64,000 bases of DNA from Argentina anserina (taxonomy: Eukaryota > Streptophyta > Magnoliopsida > Rosales > Rosaceae). Each line of letters opens with the position of its first letter. The stretch's first letter is position 1. A model generated the notes under the pieces. It was not told the DNA's origin, made no database searches, and worked only from the letters and a program-made list of their open reading frames with translations. The stretch spans positions 124,001 to 188,000 of the forward strand of contig NW_026089405.1 of NCBI RefSeq assembly GCF_933775445.1, given 5' to 3'. Of this stretch, positions 31,127 to 43,400 are shown piece by piece. A program made the position numbers and the translations under genes.

Positions 31127-34044
31127 GTTTGAGTATCTTTCTCTAAGCCTTTCTGACGCGAATTTCTATTGAATTTCAGAGTGTTTCCAGTGTGGGCGTG
31201 TGTTTCTTTTAAACTGAGTATCTTTCTATCGTTTGAGTATGTTTACTATTGCACTTTGAGCATCTTTTCAATTCTCGTTTGAGTATCTTTCTGTAAGGCT
31301 TTCTGATGCGAGTTTCTATTGAATTTTAGAGTGTTTCGAGTGTGGGCGTGTGTTTCTTTCAAACTGAGTATCTTTCTATCATTTCAGTATGTTTACTATT
31401 GCAATTTGAGTATCTTTTCAATTCTCGTCTGAGTATCTTTTTGAACAGCTTTCGATGCGAGTTTTTCTTGAATTTGAGAGTGTTTCCAGTGTGGGCGTGT
31501 GTTTCTTTCAAACTGAGTATCTTTCTACCGTTTGAGTATGTTTACTATTGCACTTTGAGTATCTTTTAAATTCTCGTTTGAGTATCTTTCTGTAAGCCTT
31601 TCTGATGCGAGTTTGTATTGAATTTGAGAGTGTTTTCCAGTGTGGGCGTGTGTTTCTTTCAAACTGAGTATCTTTCTACCGTTTGAGTATGTTTACTATT
31701 GCACTTTGAGTATCTTTTCAATTCTCGTTTGAGTATCTTTCTGTAAGCCTTTCTGATGCGAGTTTCTATTGCACTTTGAGTATCTTTTCAATTCTCGTTT
31801 GAGTATCTTTCTGTAAGCCTTTCTGATGCGAGTTTGTATTGAATTTGAGAGTGTTTTCCAGTGTGGGCGTGTGTTTCTTTCAAACTGAGTATCTTTCTAC
31901 CGTTTGAGTATGTTTACTATTGCACTTTGAGTATCTTTTCAATTCTCGTTTGAGTATCTTTCTGTAAGCCTTTCTGATGCGAGTTTCTATTGAATTTGAG
32001 AGTGTTTCCAGTGTGGGCGTGTGTTTCTTTCAAACCGAGTATCTTTCTATTGTTTGAGTATGTTTACTATTGCAATTTGAGTATCTTTTCAATCCTCGTA
32101 TGAGTATCTTTCTGAACGGCTTTCGATGCGAGTTTTTCTTGAATTTGAGAGTGTTTCCAGTGTGGGCGTGTGTTTCTTTCAAACTGAGTATCTTTCTACC
32201 GTTTGAGTATGTTTACTATTGCACTTTGAGTATCTTTTCAATTCTCGTTTGAGTATCTTTCTGTAAGCCTTTCTGATGCGAGTTTCTATTGAATTTGAGA
32301 GTGTTTCCAGTGTGGGCGTGTGTTTCTTTCAAACTGAGTATCTTTCTATCGTTTGAGTATGTTTACTATTGCACTTGGAGTATCTTTTCAATTCTCGTTT
32401 GAGTATCTTTCTGTAAGCCTTTCTGATGCGAATTTCTATTGAATTTGAGAGTGTTTCCAGTGTGGGCGTGTGTTTCTTTCAAACTGAGTATCTTTCTATC
32501 GTTTGAGTATGTTTACTATTGCACTTTGAGTATCTTTTAAATTCTCATTTGAGTATCTTTCTGTAAACCTTTCTGATGCGAATTTCTATTGAATTTGAGA
32601 GTGTTTCCAGTGTGGGCGTGTGTTTCTTTCAAACTGAGTATCTTTCTATCGTTTGAGTATGTTTACTATTGCACTTGGAGTATCTTTTCAATTCTCGTTT
32701 GAGTATCTTTCTGTAAGCCTTTCTGATGCGAATTTCTATTGAATTTCAGAGTGTTTCCAGTGTGGGCGTGTGTTTCTTTTAAATTGAGTATCTTTCTATC
32801 GTTTGAGTATGTTTACTATTGCACTTTGAGCATCTTTTCAATTCTCGTTTGAGTATCTTTCTGTAAGCCTTTCTGATGCGAGTTTCTATTGAATTGGAGA
32901 GTGTTTCCAGTGTGGGCGTGTGTTTCTTTCAAACCGAGTATCTTTCTATTGTTTGAGTATGTTTACTATTGCAATTTGAGTATCTTTTCAATCCTCGTAT
33001 GAGTATCTTTCTGAACGGCTTTCGATGCGAGTTTTTCTTGAATTTGAGAGTGTTTCCAGTGTGGGCGTGTGTTTCTTTCAAACTGAGTATCTTTCTACCG
33101 TTTGAGTATGTTTACTATTGCACTTTGAGTATATTTTCAATTCTCGTTTGAGTATCTTTCTGTAAGCCTTTCTGATGCGAGTTTCTATTGAATTTGAGAG
33201 TGTTTCCAGTGTGGGCGTGTGTTTCTTTCAAACTGAGTATCTTTCTATCGTTTGAGTATGTTTACTATTGCACTTTGAGTATCTTTTCAATTCTCGTTTG
33301 AGTATCTTTCTGTAAGCCTTTCTGATGCGAATTTCTATTGAATTTGAGAGTGTTTCCAGTGTGGGCGTGTGTTTCTTTCAAACCGAGTATCTTTCTATTG
33401 TTTGAGTATGTTTACTATTGCAATTTGAGTATCTTTTCAATCCTCGTATGAGTATCTTTCTGAACGGCTTTCGATGCGAGTTTTTCTTGAATTAGAGAGT
33501 GTTTCCAGTGTGGGCGTGTGTTTCTTTCAAACTGAGTATCTTTCTACCGTTTGAGTATGTTTACTATTGCACTTTGAGTATCTTTTCAATTCTCCTTTGA
33601 GTATCTTTCTGTAAGCCTTTCTGATGCGAGTTTCTATTGAATTTGAGAGTGTTTCCAGTGTGGGCGTGTGTTTCTTTCAAACTGAGTATCTTTCTATCGT
33701 TTGAGTATGTTTACTATTGCACTTTGAGTATCTTTTAAATTCTCATTTGAGTATCTTTCTGTAAACCTTTCTGATGCGAATTTCTATTGAATTTGAGAGT
33801 GTTTCCAGTGTGGGCGTGTGTTTCTTTCAAACTGAGTATCTTTCTATCGTTTGAGTATGTTTACTATTGCACTTTGAGTATCTTTTCAATTCTCGTTTGA
33901 GTATCTTTCTGTAAGCCTTTCTGATGCGAGTTTCTATTGAATTTGAGAGTGTTTCCAGTGTGGGCGTGTGTTTCTTTCAAACTGAGTATCTTTCTATCGT
34001 TTGAGTATGTTTACTATTGCACTTTGAGTATCTTTTCAATTCTC
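31127..34044. repeat. 2,918-bp HOR block, copy 1
   Basis: Begins with CTAAGCC, GTAAGGC, GAACAGC (start GTCTGAG), a 151-bp TAAGCC unit with GTTTGTATTG and GTGTTTTCCAG, a 70-bp deleted monomer, and another 151-bp GTTTGTATTG unit. Later units carry the private markers CACTTGGAG, TCTCATTTGAG with GTAAACC, and GAATTAGAG. Copy 2 starts 2,918 bp later at 34045 with the same order and markers. Confidence 0.88.
31727..31796. repeat. 70-bp deleted monomer, copy 1
   Basis: A TAAGCC unit that jumps from GCGAGTTTCTATTG directly to CACTTTGAGTATC and lacks 80 bp. In a full unit CTATTG occurs both before GAATTTGAG and before CACTTTGAG, so the deletion joined two identical CTATTG copies. The flanking units both have GTTTGTATTG and GTGTTTTCCAG. 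Confidence 0.92.
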
Positions 34045-34644
34045 GTTTGAGTATCTTTCTCTAAGCCTTTCTGACGCGAATTTCTATTGAATTTCAGAGT
34101 GTTTCCAGTGTGGGCGTGTGTTTCTTTTAAACTGAGTATCTTTCTATCGTTTGAGTATGTTTACTATTGCACTTTGAGCATCTTTTCAATTCTCGTTTGA
34201 GTATCTTTCTGTAAGGCTTTCTGATGCGAGTTTCTATTGAATTTTAGAGTGTTTCGAGTGTGGGCGTGTGTTTCTTTCAAACTGAGTATCTTTCTATCAT
34301 TTCAGTATGTTTACTATTGCAATTTGAGTATCTTTTCAATTCTCGTTTGAGTATCTTTTTGAACAGCTTTCGATGCGAGTTTTTCTTGAATTTGAGAGTG
34401 TTTCCAGTGTGGGCGTGTGTTTCTTTCAAACTGAGTATCTTTCTACCGTTTGAGTATGTTTACTATTGCACTTTGAGTATCTTTTAAATTCTCGTTTGAG
34501 TATCTTTCTGTAAGCCTTTCTGATGCTAGTTTGTATTGAATTTGAGAGTGTTTTCCAGTGTGGGCGTGTGTTTCTTTCAAACTGAGTATCTTTCTACCGT
34601 TTGAGTATGTTTACTATTGCACTTTGAGTATCTTTTCAATTCTC

Positions 34645-34714
34645 GTTTGAGTATCTTTCTGTAAGCCTTTCTGATGCGAGTTTCTATTGCACTTTGAGTA
34701 TCTTTTAAATTCTC
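34645..34714. repeat. 70-bp deleted monomer, copy 2
   Basis: Same breakpoint as the unit at 31727. It ends TTTTAAATTCTC where copy 1 ends TTTTCAATTCTC. The shared breakpoint shows one deletion event spread by later duplication. Confidence 0.92.
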
Positions 34715-36512
34715 GTTTGAGTATCTTTCTGTAAGCCTTTCTGATGCGAGTTTGTATTGAATTTGAGAGTGTTTTCCAGTGTGGGCGTGTGTTTCTTTCA
34801 AACTGAGTATCTTTCTACCGTTTGAGTATGTTTACTATTGCACTTTGAGTATCTTTTCAATTCTCGTTTGAGTATCTTTCTGTAAGCCTTTCTGATGCGA
34901 GTTTCTATTGAATTTGAGAGTGTTTCCAGTGTGGGCGTGTGTTTCTTTCAAACCGAGTATCTTTCTATTGTTTGAGTATGTTTACTATTGCAATTTGAGT
35001 ATCTTTTCAATCCTCGTATGAGTATCTTTCTGAACGGCTTTCGATGCGAGTTTTTCTTGAATTTGAGAGTGTTTCCAGTGTGGGCGTGTGTTTCTTTCAA
35101 ACTGAGTATCTTTCTACCGTTTGAGTATGTTTACTATTGCACTTTGAGTATCTTTTCAATTCTCGTTTGAGTATCTTTCTGTAAGCCTTTCTGATGCGAG
35201 TTTCTATTGAATTTGAGAGTGTTTCCAGTGTGGGCGTGTGTTTCTTTCAAACTGAGTATCTTTCTATCGTTTGAGTATGTTTACTATTGCACTTGGAGTA
35301 TCTTTTCAATTCTCGTTTGAGTATCTTTCTGTAAGCCTTTCTGATGCGAATTTCTATTGAATTTGAGAGTGTTTCCAGTGTGGGCGTGTGTTTCTTTCAA
35401 ACTGAGTATCTTTCTATCGTTTGAGTATGTTTACTATTGCACTTTGAGTATCTTTTAAATTCTCATTTGAGTATCTTTCTGTAAACCTTTCTGATGCGAA
35501 TTTCTATTGAATTTGAGAGTGTTTCCAGTGTGGGCGTGTGTTTCTTTCAAACTGAGTATCTTTCTATCGTTTGAGTATGTTTACTATTGCACTTGGAGTA
35601 TCTTTTCAATTCTCGTTTGAGTATCTTTCTGTAAGCCTTTCTGATGCGAATTTCTATTGAATTTCAGAGTGTTTCCAGTGTGGGCGTGTGTTTCTTTTAA
35701 ACTGAGTATCTTTCTATCGTTTGAGTATGTTTACTATTGCACTTTGAGCATCTTTTCAATTCTCGTTTGAGTATCTTTCTGTAAGCCTTTCTGATGCGAG
35801 TTTCTATTGAATTTGAGAGTGTTTCCAGTGTGGGCGTGTGTTTCTTTCAAACCGAGTATCTTTCTATGGTTTGAGTATGTTTACTATTGCAATTTGAGTA
35901 TCTTTTCAATCCTCGTATGAGTATCTTTCTGAACGGCTTTCGATGCGAGTTTTTCTTGAATTTGAGAGTGTTTCCAGTGTGGGCGTGTGTTTCTTTCAAA
36001 CTGAGTATCTTTCTACCGTTTGAGTATGTTTACTATTGCACTTTGAGTATATTTTCAATTCTCGTTTGAGTATCTTTCTGTAAGCCTTTCTGATGCGAGT
36101 TTCTATTGAATTTGAGAGTGTTTCCAGTGTGGGCGTGTGTTTCTTTCAAACTGAGTATCTTTCTATCGTTTGAGTATGTTTACTATTGCACTTTGAGTAT
36201 CTTTTCAATTCTCGTTTGAGTATCTTTCTGTAAGCCTTTCTGATGCGAATTTCTATTGAATTTGAGAGTGTTTCCAGTGTGGGCGTGTGTTTCTTTCAAA
36301 CCGAGTATCTTTCTATTGTTTGAGTATGTTTACTATTGCAATTTGAGTATCTTTTCAATCCTCGTATGAGTATCTTTCTGAACGGCTTTCGATGCGAGTT
36401 TTTCTTGAATTAGAGAGTGTTTCCAGTGTGGGCGTGTGTTTCTTTCAAACTGAGTATCTTTCTACCGTTTGAGTATGTTTACTATTGCACTTTGAGTATC
36501 TTTTCAATTCTC

Positions 36513-36663
36513 CTTTGAGTATCTTTCTGTAAGCCTTTCTGATGCGAGTTTCTATTGAATTTGAGAGTGTTTTCCAGTGTGGGCGTGTGTTTCTTTCAAA
36601 CTGAGTATCTTTCTACCGTTTGAGTATGTTTACTATTGCACTTTGAGTATCTTTTCAATTCTC
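36513..36663. repeat. Chimeric monomer at an unequal-exchange junction (151 bp)
   Basis: The left half matches the unit at 33595 (starts CTTTGAG, has GCGAGTTTCTATTG). The right half matches the unit at 34494 (GTGTTTTCCAG, TACCG). The switch lies between the C of TTTCTATTG at about 36552 and the extra T at about 36573, an interval of about 20 bp. This explains the change from a 2,918-bp to a 2,019-bp period. Confidence 0.85.
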
Positions 36664-36733
36664 GTTTGAGTATCTTTCTGTAAGCCTTTCTGATGCGAGT
36701 TTCTATTGCACTTTGAGTATCTTTTAAATTCTC
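36664..36733. repeat. 70-bp deleted monomer, copy 3
   Basis: Same breakpoint and TTTTAAATTCTC ending as copy 2. It directly follows the chimeric CTTTGAG/GTTTTCCAG monomer, so it lies just beyond an exchange junction. Confidence 0.92.
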
Positions 36734-38531
36734 GTTTGAGTATCTTTCTGTAAGCCTTTCTGATGCGAGTTTGTATTGAATTTGAGAGTGTTTTCCAGTG
36801 TGGGCGTGTGTTTCTTTCAAACTGAGTATCTTTCTACCGTTTGAGTATGTTTACTATTGCACTTTGAGTATCTTTTCAATTCTCGTTTGAGTATCTTTCT
36901 GTAAGCCTTTCTGATGCGAGTTTCTATTGAATTTGAGAGTGTTTCCAGTGTGGGCGTGTGTTTCTTTCAAACCGAGTATCTTTCTATTGTTTGAGTATGT
37001 TTACTATTGCAATTTGAGTATCTTTTCAATCCTCGTATGAGTATCTTTCTGAACGGCTTTCGATGCGAGTTTTTCTTGAATTTGAGAGTGTTTCCAGTGT
37101 GGGCGTGTGTTTCTTTCAAACTGAGTATCTTTCTACCGTTTGAGTATGTTTACTATTGCACTTTGAGTATCTTTTCAATTCTCGTTTGAGTATCTTTCTG
37201 TAAGCCTTTCTGATGCGAGTTTCTATTGAATTTGAGAGTGTTTCCAGTGTGGGCGTGTGTTTCTTTCAAACTGAGTATCTTTCTATCGTTTGAGTATGTT
37301 TACTATTGCACTTGGAGTATCTTTTCAATTCTCGTTTGAGTATCTTTCTGTAAGCCTTTCTGATGCGAATTTCTATTGAATTTGAGAGTGTTTCCAGTGT
37401 GGGCGTGTGTTTCTTTCAAACTGAGTATCTTTCTATCGTTTGAGTATGTTTACTATTGCACTTTGAGTATCTTTTAAATTCTCATTTGAGTATCTTTCTG
37501 TAAACCTTTCTGATGCGAATTTCTATTGAATTTGAGAGTGTTTCCAGTGTGGGCGTGTGTTTCTTTCAAACTGAGTATCTTTCTATCGTTTGAGTATGTT
37601 TACTATTGCACTTGGAGTATCTTTTCAATTCTCGTTTGAGTATCTTTCTGTAAGCCTTTCTGATGCGAATTTCTATTGAATTTCAGAGTGTTTCCAGTGT
37701 GGGCGTGTGTTTCTTTTAAACTGAGTATCTTTCTATCGTTTGAGTATGTTTACTATTGCACTTTGAGCATCTTTTCAATTCTCGTTTGAGTATCTTTCTG
37801 TAAGCCTTTCTGATGCGAGTTTCTATTGAATTTGAGAGTGTTTCCAGTGTGGGCGTGTGTTTCTTTCAAACCGAGTATCTTTCTATTGTTTGAGTATGTT
37901 TACTATTGCAATTTGAGTATCTTTTCAATCCTCGTATGAGTATCTTTCTGAACGGCTTTCGATGCGAGTTTTTCTTGAATTTGAGAGTGTTTCCAGTGTG
38001 GGCGTGTGTTTCTTTCAAACTGAGTATCTTTCTACCGTTTGAGTATGTTTACTATTGCACTTTGAGTATATTTTCAATTCTCGTTTGAGTATCTTTCTGT
38101 AAGCCTTTCTGATGCGAGTTTCTATTGAATTTGAGAGTGTTTCCAGTGTGGGCGTGTGTTTCTTTCAAACCGAGTATCTTTCTATTGTTTGAGTATGTTT
38201 ACTATTGCAATTTGAGTATCTTTTCAATCCTCGTATGAGTATCTTTCTGAACGGCTTTCGATGCGAGTTTTTCTTGAATTTGAGAGTGTTTCCAGTGTGG
38301 GCGTGTGTTTCTTTCAAACTGAGTATCTTTCTATCGTTTGAGTATGTTTACTATTGCACTTTGAGTATCTTTTCAATTCTCGTTTGAGTATCTTTCTGTA
38401 AGCCTTTCTGATGCGAGTTTCTATTGAATTTGAGAGTGTTTCCAGTGTGGGCGTGTGTTTCTTTCAAACTGAGTATCTTTCTATCGTTTGAGTATGTTTA
38501 CTATTGCACTTTGAGTATCTTTTCAATTCTC
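36664..38531. repeat. 2,019-bp-offset HOR copy
   Basis: Restarts at the 70-bp deleted monomer and follows 34645 onward at an offset of 2,019, including CACTTGGAG, CATTTGAG/GTAAACC and GAGCATC markers. The match lasts to about 38.1 kb. There the TAAGCC unit at 38083 has CCGAG and is followed by a second TATGAG unit (38233) with TATCG, before a fresh CTAAGCC cassette at 38532. Confidence 0.84.
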
Positions 38532-40400
38532 GTTTGAGTATCTTTCTCTAAGCCTTTCTGACGCGAATTTCTATTGAATTTCAGAGTGTTTCCAGTGTGG
38601 GCGTGTGTTTCTTTTAAACTGAGTATCTTTCTATCGTTTGAGTATGTTTACTATTGCACTTTGAGCATCTTTTCAATTCTCGTTTGAGTATCTTTCTGTA
38701 AGGCTTTCTGATGCGAGTTTCTATTGAATTTTAGAGTGTTTCGAGTGTGGGCGTGTGTTTCTTTCAAACTGAGTATCTTTCTATCATTTCAGTATGTTTA
38801 CTATTGCAATTTGAGTATCTTTTCAATTCTCGTTTGAGTATCTTTTTGAACAGCTTTCGATGCGAGTTTTTCTTGAATTTGAGAGTGTTTCCAGTGTGGG
38901 CGTGTGTTTCTTTCAAACTGAGTATCTTTCTACCGTTTGAGTATGTTTACTATTGCACTTTGAGTATCTTTTAAATTCTCGTTTGAGTATCTTTCTGTAA
39001 GCCTTTCTGATGCGAGTTTGTATTGAATTTGAGAGTGTTTTCCAGTGTGGGCGTGTGTTTCTTTCAAACTGAGTATCTTTCTACCGTTTGAGTATGTTTA
39101 CTATTGCACTTTGAGTATCTTTTCAATTCTCGTTTGAGTATCTTTCTGTAAGCCTTTCTGATGCGAGTTTCTATTGCACTTTGAGTATCTTTTAAATTCT
39201 CGTTTGAGTATCTTTCTGTAAGCCTTTCTGATGCGAGTTTGTATTGAATTTGAAAGTGTTTTCCAGTGTGGGCGTGTGTTTCTTTCAAACTGAGTATCTT
39301 TCTACCGTTTGAGTATGTTTACTATTGCACTTTGAGTATCTTTTCAATTCTCGTTTGAGTATCTTTCTGTAAGCCTTTCTGATGCGAGTTTCTATTGAAT
39401 TTGAGAGTGTTTCCAGTGTGGGCGTGTGTTTCTTTCAAACCGAGTATCTTTCTATTGTTTGAGTATGTTTACTATTGCAATTTGAGTATCTTTTCAATCC
39501 TCGTATGAGTATCTTTCTGAACGGCTTTCGATGCGAGTTTTTCTTGAATTTGAGAGTGTTTCCAGTGTGGGCGTGTGTTTCTTTCAAACTGAGTATCTTT
39601 CTACCGTTTGAGTATGTTTACTATTGCACTTTGAGTATCTTTTCAATTCTCGTTTGAGTATCTTTCTGTAAGCCTTTCTGATGCGAGTTTCTATTGAATT
39701 TGAGAGTGTTTCCAGTGTGGGCGTGTGTTTCTTTCAAACTGAGTATCTTTCTATCGTTTGAGTATGTTTACTATTGCACTTGGAGTATCTTTTCAATTCT
39801 CGTTTGAGTATCTTTCTGTAAGCCTTTCTGATGCGAATTTCTATTGAATTTGAGAGTGTTTCCAGTGTGGGCGTGTGTTTCTTTCAAACTGAGTATCTTT
39901 CTATCGTTTGAGTATGTTTACTATTGCACTTTGAGTATCTTTTCAATTCTCGTTTGAGTATCTTTCTGTAAGCCTTTCTGATGCGAGTTTCTATTGAGTT
40001 TTAGAGTGTTTCGAGTGTGGGCGTGTGTTTCTTTCAAACTGAGTATCTTTCTATCGTTTCAGTATGTTTACTATTGCAATTTTAGTATCTTTTCAATTCT
40101 CGTTTGAGTATCTTTCTGAACGGCTTTCGATGCGAGTTTCTATTGAGTTTGAGAGTGTTTCCAGTGTGGGCGTGTGTTTCTTTCAAACCGAGTATCTTTC
40201 TATTGTTTGATTATGTTTACTATTGCAATTTGAGTATCTTTTCAATCCTCGTATGAGTATCTTTCTGAACGGCTTTCGATGCGAGTTTTTCTTGAATTTG
40301 AGAGTGTTTCCAGTGTGGGCGTGTGTTTCTTTCAAACTGAGTATCTTTCTACCGTTTGAGTATGTTTACTATTGCACTTTGAGTATCTTTTAAATTCTCG
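38532..40400. repeat. Fourth, partial copy of the 31-37 kb HOR
   Basis: Repeats CTAAGCC, GTAAGGC, GAACAGC, 151-bp TAAGCC, 70-bp deleted unit, 151-bp TAAGCC, TAAGCC with CCGAG, TATGAG, TAAGCC with CACTTGGAG, and GCGAATTTC in the same order as 34045-35464. GAATTTGAAAG near 39252 is private. At 39952 the pattern breaks into a TAAGCC/TTTTAG chimera. Confidence 0.83.
39132..39201. repeat. 70-bp deleted monomer, copy 4
   Basis: Same breakpoint and TTTTAAATTCTC ending as copies 2 and 3. It lies 2,468 bp after copy 3 and is the last 70-bp unit I find. Confidence 0.92.
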
Positions 40401-43400
40401 TTTGAGTATCTTTCTGTAAGCCTTTCTGATGCGAGTTTGTATTGAATTTGAGAGTGTTTTCCAGTGTGGGCGTGTGTTTCTTTCAAACTGAGTATCTTTC
40501 TATCGTTTGAGTATGTTTACTATTGCACTTTGAGTATCTTTTCAATTCTCGTTTGAGTATCTTTCTGTAAGCCTTTCTGATGCGAGTTTCTATTGAATTT
40601 GAGAGTGTTTCCAGTGTGGGCGTGTGTTTCTTTCAAACTGAGTATCTTTCTATCGTTTGAGTATGTTTACTATTGCACTTTGAGTATCTTTTCAATTCTC
40701 GTTTGAGTATCTTTCTGTAAGCCTTTCTGATGCGAGTTTCTATTGAATTTTAGAGTGTTTCGAGTGTGGGCGTGTGTTTCTTTCAAACTGAGTATCTTTC
40801 TATCGTTTCAGTATGTTTACTATTGCAATTTTAGTATCTTTTCAATTCTCGTTTGAGTATCTTTCTCTAAGCCTTTCTGACGCGAATTTCTATTGAATTT
40901 CAGAGTGTTTCCAGTGTGGGCGTGTGTTTCTTTTAAACTGAGTATCTTTCTATCGTTTGAGTATGTTTACTATTGCACTTTCAGCATCTTTTCAATTCTC
41001 GTTTGAGTATCTTTCTGTAAGGCTTTCTGATGCGAGTTTCTATTGAATTTTAGAGTGTTTCGAGTGTGGGCGTGTGTTTCTTTCAAACTGAGTATCTTTC
41101 TATCGTTTGAGTATGTTTACTATTGCAATTTTAGTATCTTTTCAATTCTCGTTTGAGTATCTTTTTGAACGGCTTTCGATGCGAGTTTCTATTGAATTTG
41201 AGAGTGTTTCCAGTGTGGGCGTGTGTTTCTTTCAAACCGAGTATCTTTCTATTGTTTGAGTATGTTTACTATTGCAATTTGAGTATCTTTTCAATCCTCG
41301 TATGAGTATCTTTCTGAACGGCTTTCGATGCGAGTTTTTCTTGAATTTGAGAGTGTTTCCAGTGTGGGCGTGTGTTTCTTTTAAACTGTGTGTCTTTCTA
41401 TCGTTTGAGTATGTTTACTATTGCACTTTGAGCATCTTTTCAATTCTCGTTTGAGTATCTTTCTGTAAGGCTTTCTGATGCGAGTTTCTATTGAATTTGA
41501 GAGTGTTTCCAGTGTGGGCGTGTGTTTCTTTCAAACTGAGTATCTTTCTACCGTTTGAGTATGTTTACTATTGCACTTTGAGTATCTTTTCAATTCTCGT
41601 TTGAGTATCTTTCTGTAAGCCTTTCTGATGCGAGTTTCTATTGAATTTGAGAGTGTTTCCAGTGTGGGCGTGTGTTTCTTTCAAACTGAGTATCTTTCTA
41701 CCGTTTGAGTATGTTTACTATTGCACTTTGAGTATCTTTTAAATTCTCGTTTGAGTATCTTTCTGAACGGCTTTCGATGCGAGTTTTTCTTGAATTTGAG
41801 AGTGTTTCCAGTGTGGGCGTGTGTTTCTTTCAAACTGAGTATCTTTCTACCGTTTGAGTATGTTTACTATTGCACTTTGAGTATCTTTTCAATTCTCGTT
41901 TGAGTATCTTTCTGTAAGCCTTTCTGATGCGAATTTCTATTGAATTTGAGAGTGTTTCCAGTGTGGGCGTGTGTTTCTTTCAAACTGAGTATCTTTCTAT
42001 CGTTTGAGTATGTTTACTATTGCACTTTGAGTATCTTTTCAATTCTCGTTTGAGTATCTTTCTGTAAGGCTTTCTGATGCGAGTTTCTATTGAATTTTAG
42101 AGTGTTTCGAGTGTGGGCGTGTGTTTCTTTCAAACTGAGTATCTTTCTATCATTTCAGTATGTTTACTATTGCAATTTGAGTATCTTTTCAATTCTCGTT
42201 TGAGTATCTTTTTGAACAGCTTTCGATGCGAGTTTTTCTTGAATTTGAGAGTGTTTCCAGTGTGGGCGTGTGTTTCTTTCAAACTGAGTATCTTTCTACC
42301 GTTTGAGTATGTTTACTATTGCACTTTGAGTATCTTTTAAATTCTCGTTTGAGTATCGTTCTGAACGGCTTTCGATGCGAGTTTTTCTTGAATTTGAGAG
42401 TGTTTCCAGTGTGGGCGTGTGTTTCTTTCAAACTGAGTATCTTTCTACCGTTTGAGTATGTTTACTATTGCACTTTGAGTATCTTTTCAATTCTCGTTTG
42501 AGTATCTTTCTGTAAGCCTTTCTGATGCGAGTTTCTATTGAATTTGAGAGTGTTTCCAGTGTGGGCGTGTGTTTCTTTCAAACTGAGTATCTTTCTACCG
42601 TTTGAGTATGTTTACTATTGCACTTTGAGTATCTTTTCAATTCTCGTTTGAGTATCTTTCTGTAAGCCTTTCTGATGCGAGTTTCTATTGAATTTGAGAG
42701 TGTTTCCAGTGTGGGCGTGTGTTTCTTTCAAACTGAGTATCTTTCTACCGTTTGAGTATGTTTACTATTGCACTTTGAGTATCTTTTAAATTCTCGTTTG
42801 AGTATCTTTCTGAACGGCTTTCGATGCGAGTTTTTCTTGAATTTGAGAGTGTTTCCAGTGTGGGCGTGTGTTTCTTTCAAACTGAGTATCTTTCTACCGT
42901 TTGAGTATGTTTACTATTGCACTTTGAGTATCTTTTCAATTCTCGTTTGAGTATCTTTCTGTAAGCCTTTCTGATGAGAGTTTCTATTGAATTTGAGAGT
43001 GTTTCCAGTGTGGGCGTGTGTTTCTTTCAAACTGAGTATCTTTCTATCGTTTGAGTATGTTTACTATTGCACTTTGAGTATCTTTTCAATTCTCGTTTGA
43101 GTATCTTTCTGTAAGGCTTTCTGATGCGAGTTTCTATTGAATTTTAGAGTGTTTCGAGTGTGGGCGTGTGTTTCTTTCAAACTGAGTATCTTTCTATCGT
43201 TTCAGTATGTTTACTATTGCAATTTTAGTATCTTTTCAATTCTCGTTTGAGTATCTTTCTGAACGGCTTTCGATGCGAGTTTCTATTGAATTTGAGAGTG
43301 TTTCCAGTGTGGGCGTGTGTTTCTTTCAAACCGAGTATCTTTCTATTGTTTGAGTATGTTTACTATTGCAATTTTAGTATCTTTTCAATCCTCGTATGAG

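Larger units (their letters stand above)
34045..36663. repeat. 2,918-bp-offset HOR block, copy 2 (ends at an exchange junction)
   Basis: Same order as 31127 onward. Private differences are GATGCTAG near 34524 and TCTATGGTTTGAG near 35868. The block does not complete the full 2,918 bp. In its last monomer (36513-36663) it passes from the CTTTGAG unit seen at 33595 into the GTTTTCCAG unit seen at 34494, and then the 70-bp deleted monomer recurs, shortening the next period to 2,019 bp. Confidence 0.86.

Noticed and set aside
36596..36820. HTGK/HTGN-like peptide in antisense frames, reminiscent of a C2H2 zinc-finger linker
   Set aside because: There are no Cys-x2-Cys or His-x3-His pairs at the needed spacing, and the DNA period (149/150) does not match the 84-bp zinc-finger repeat. 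It is a coincidence of the CACACGCCCACACTGG sequence.
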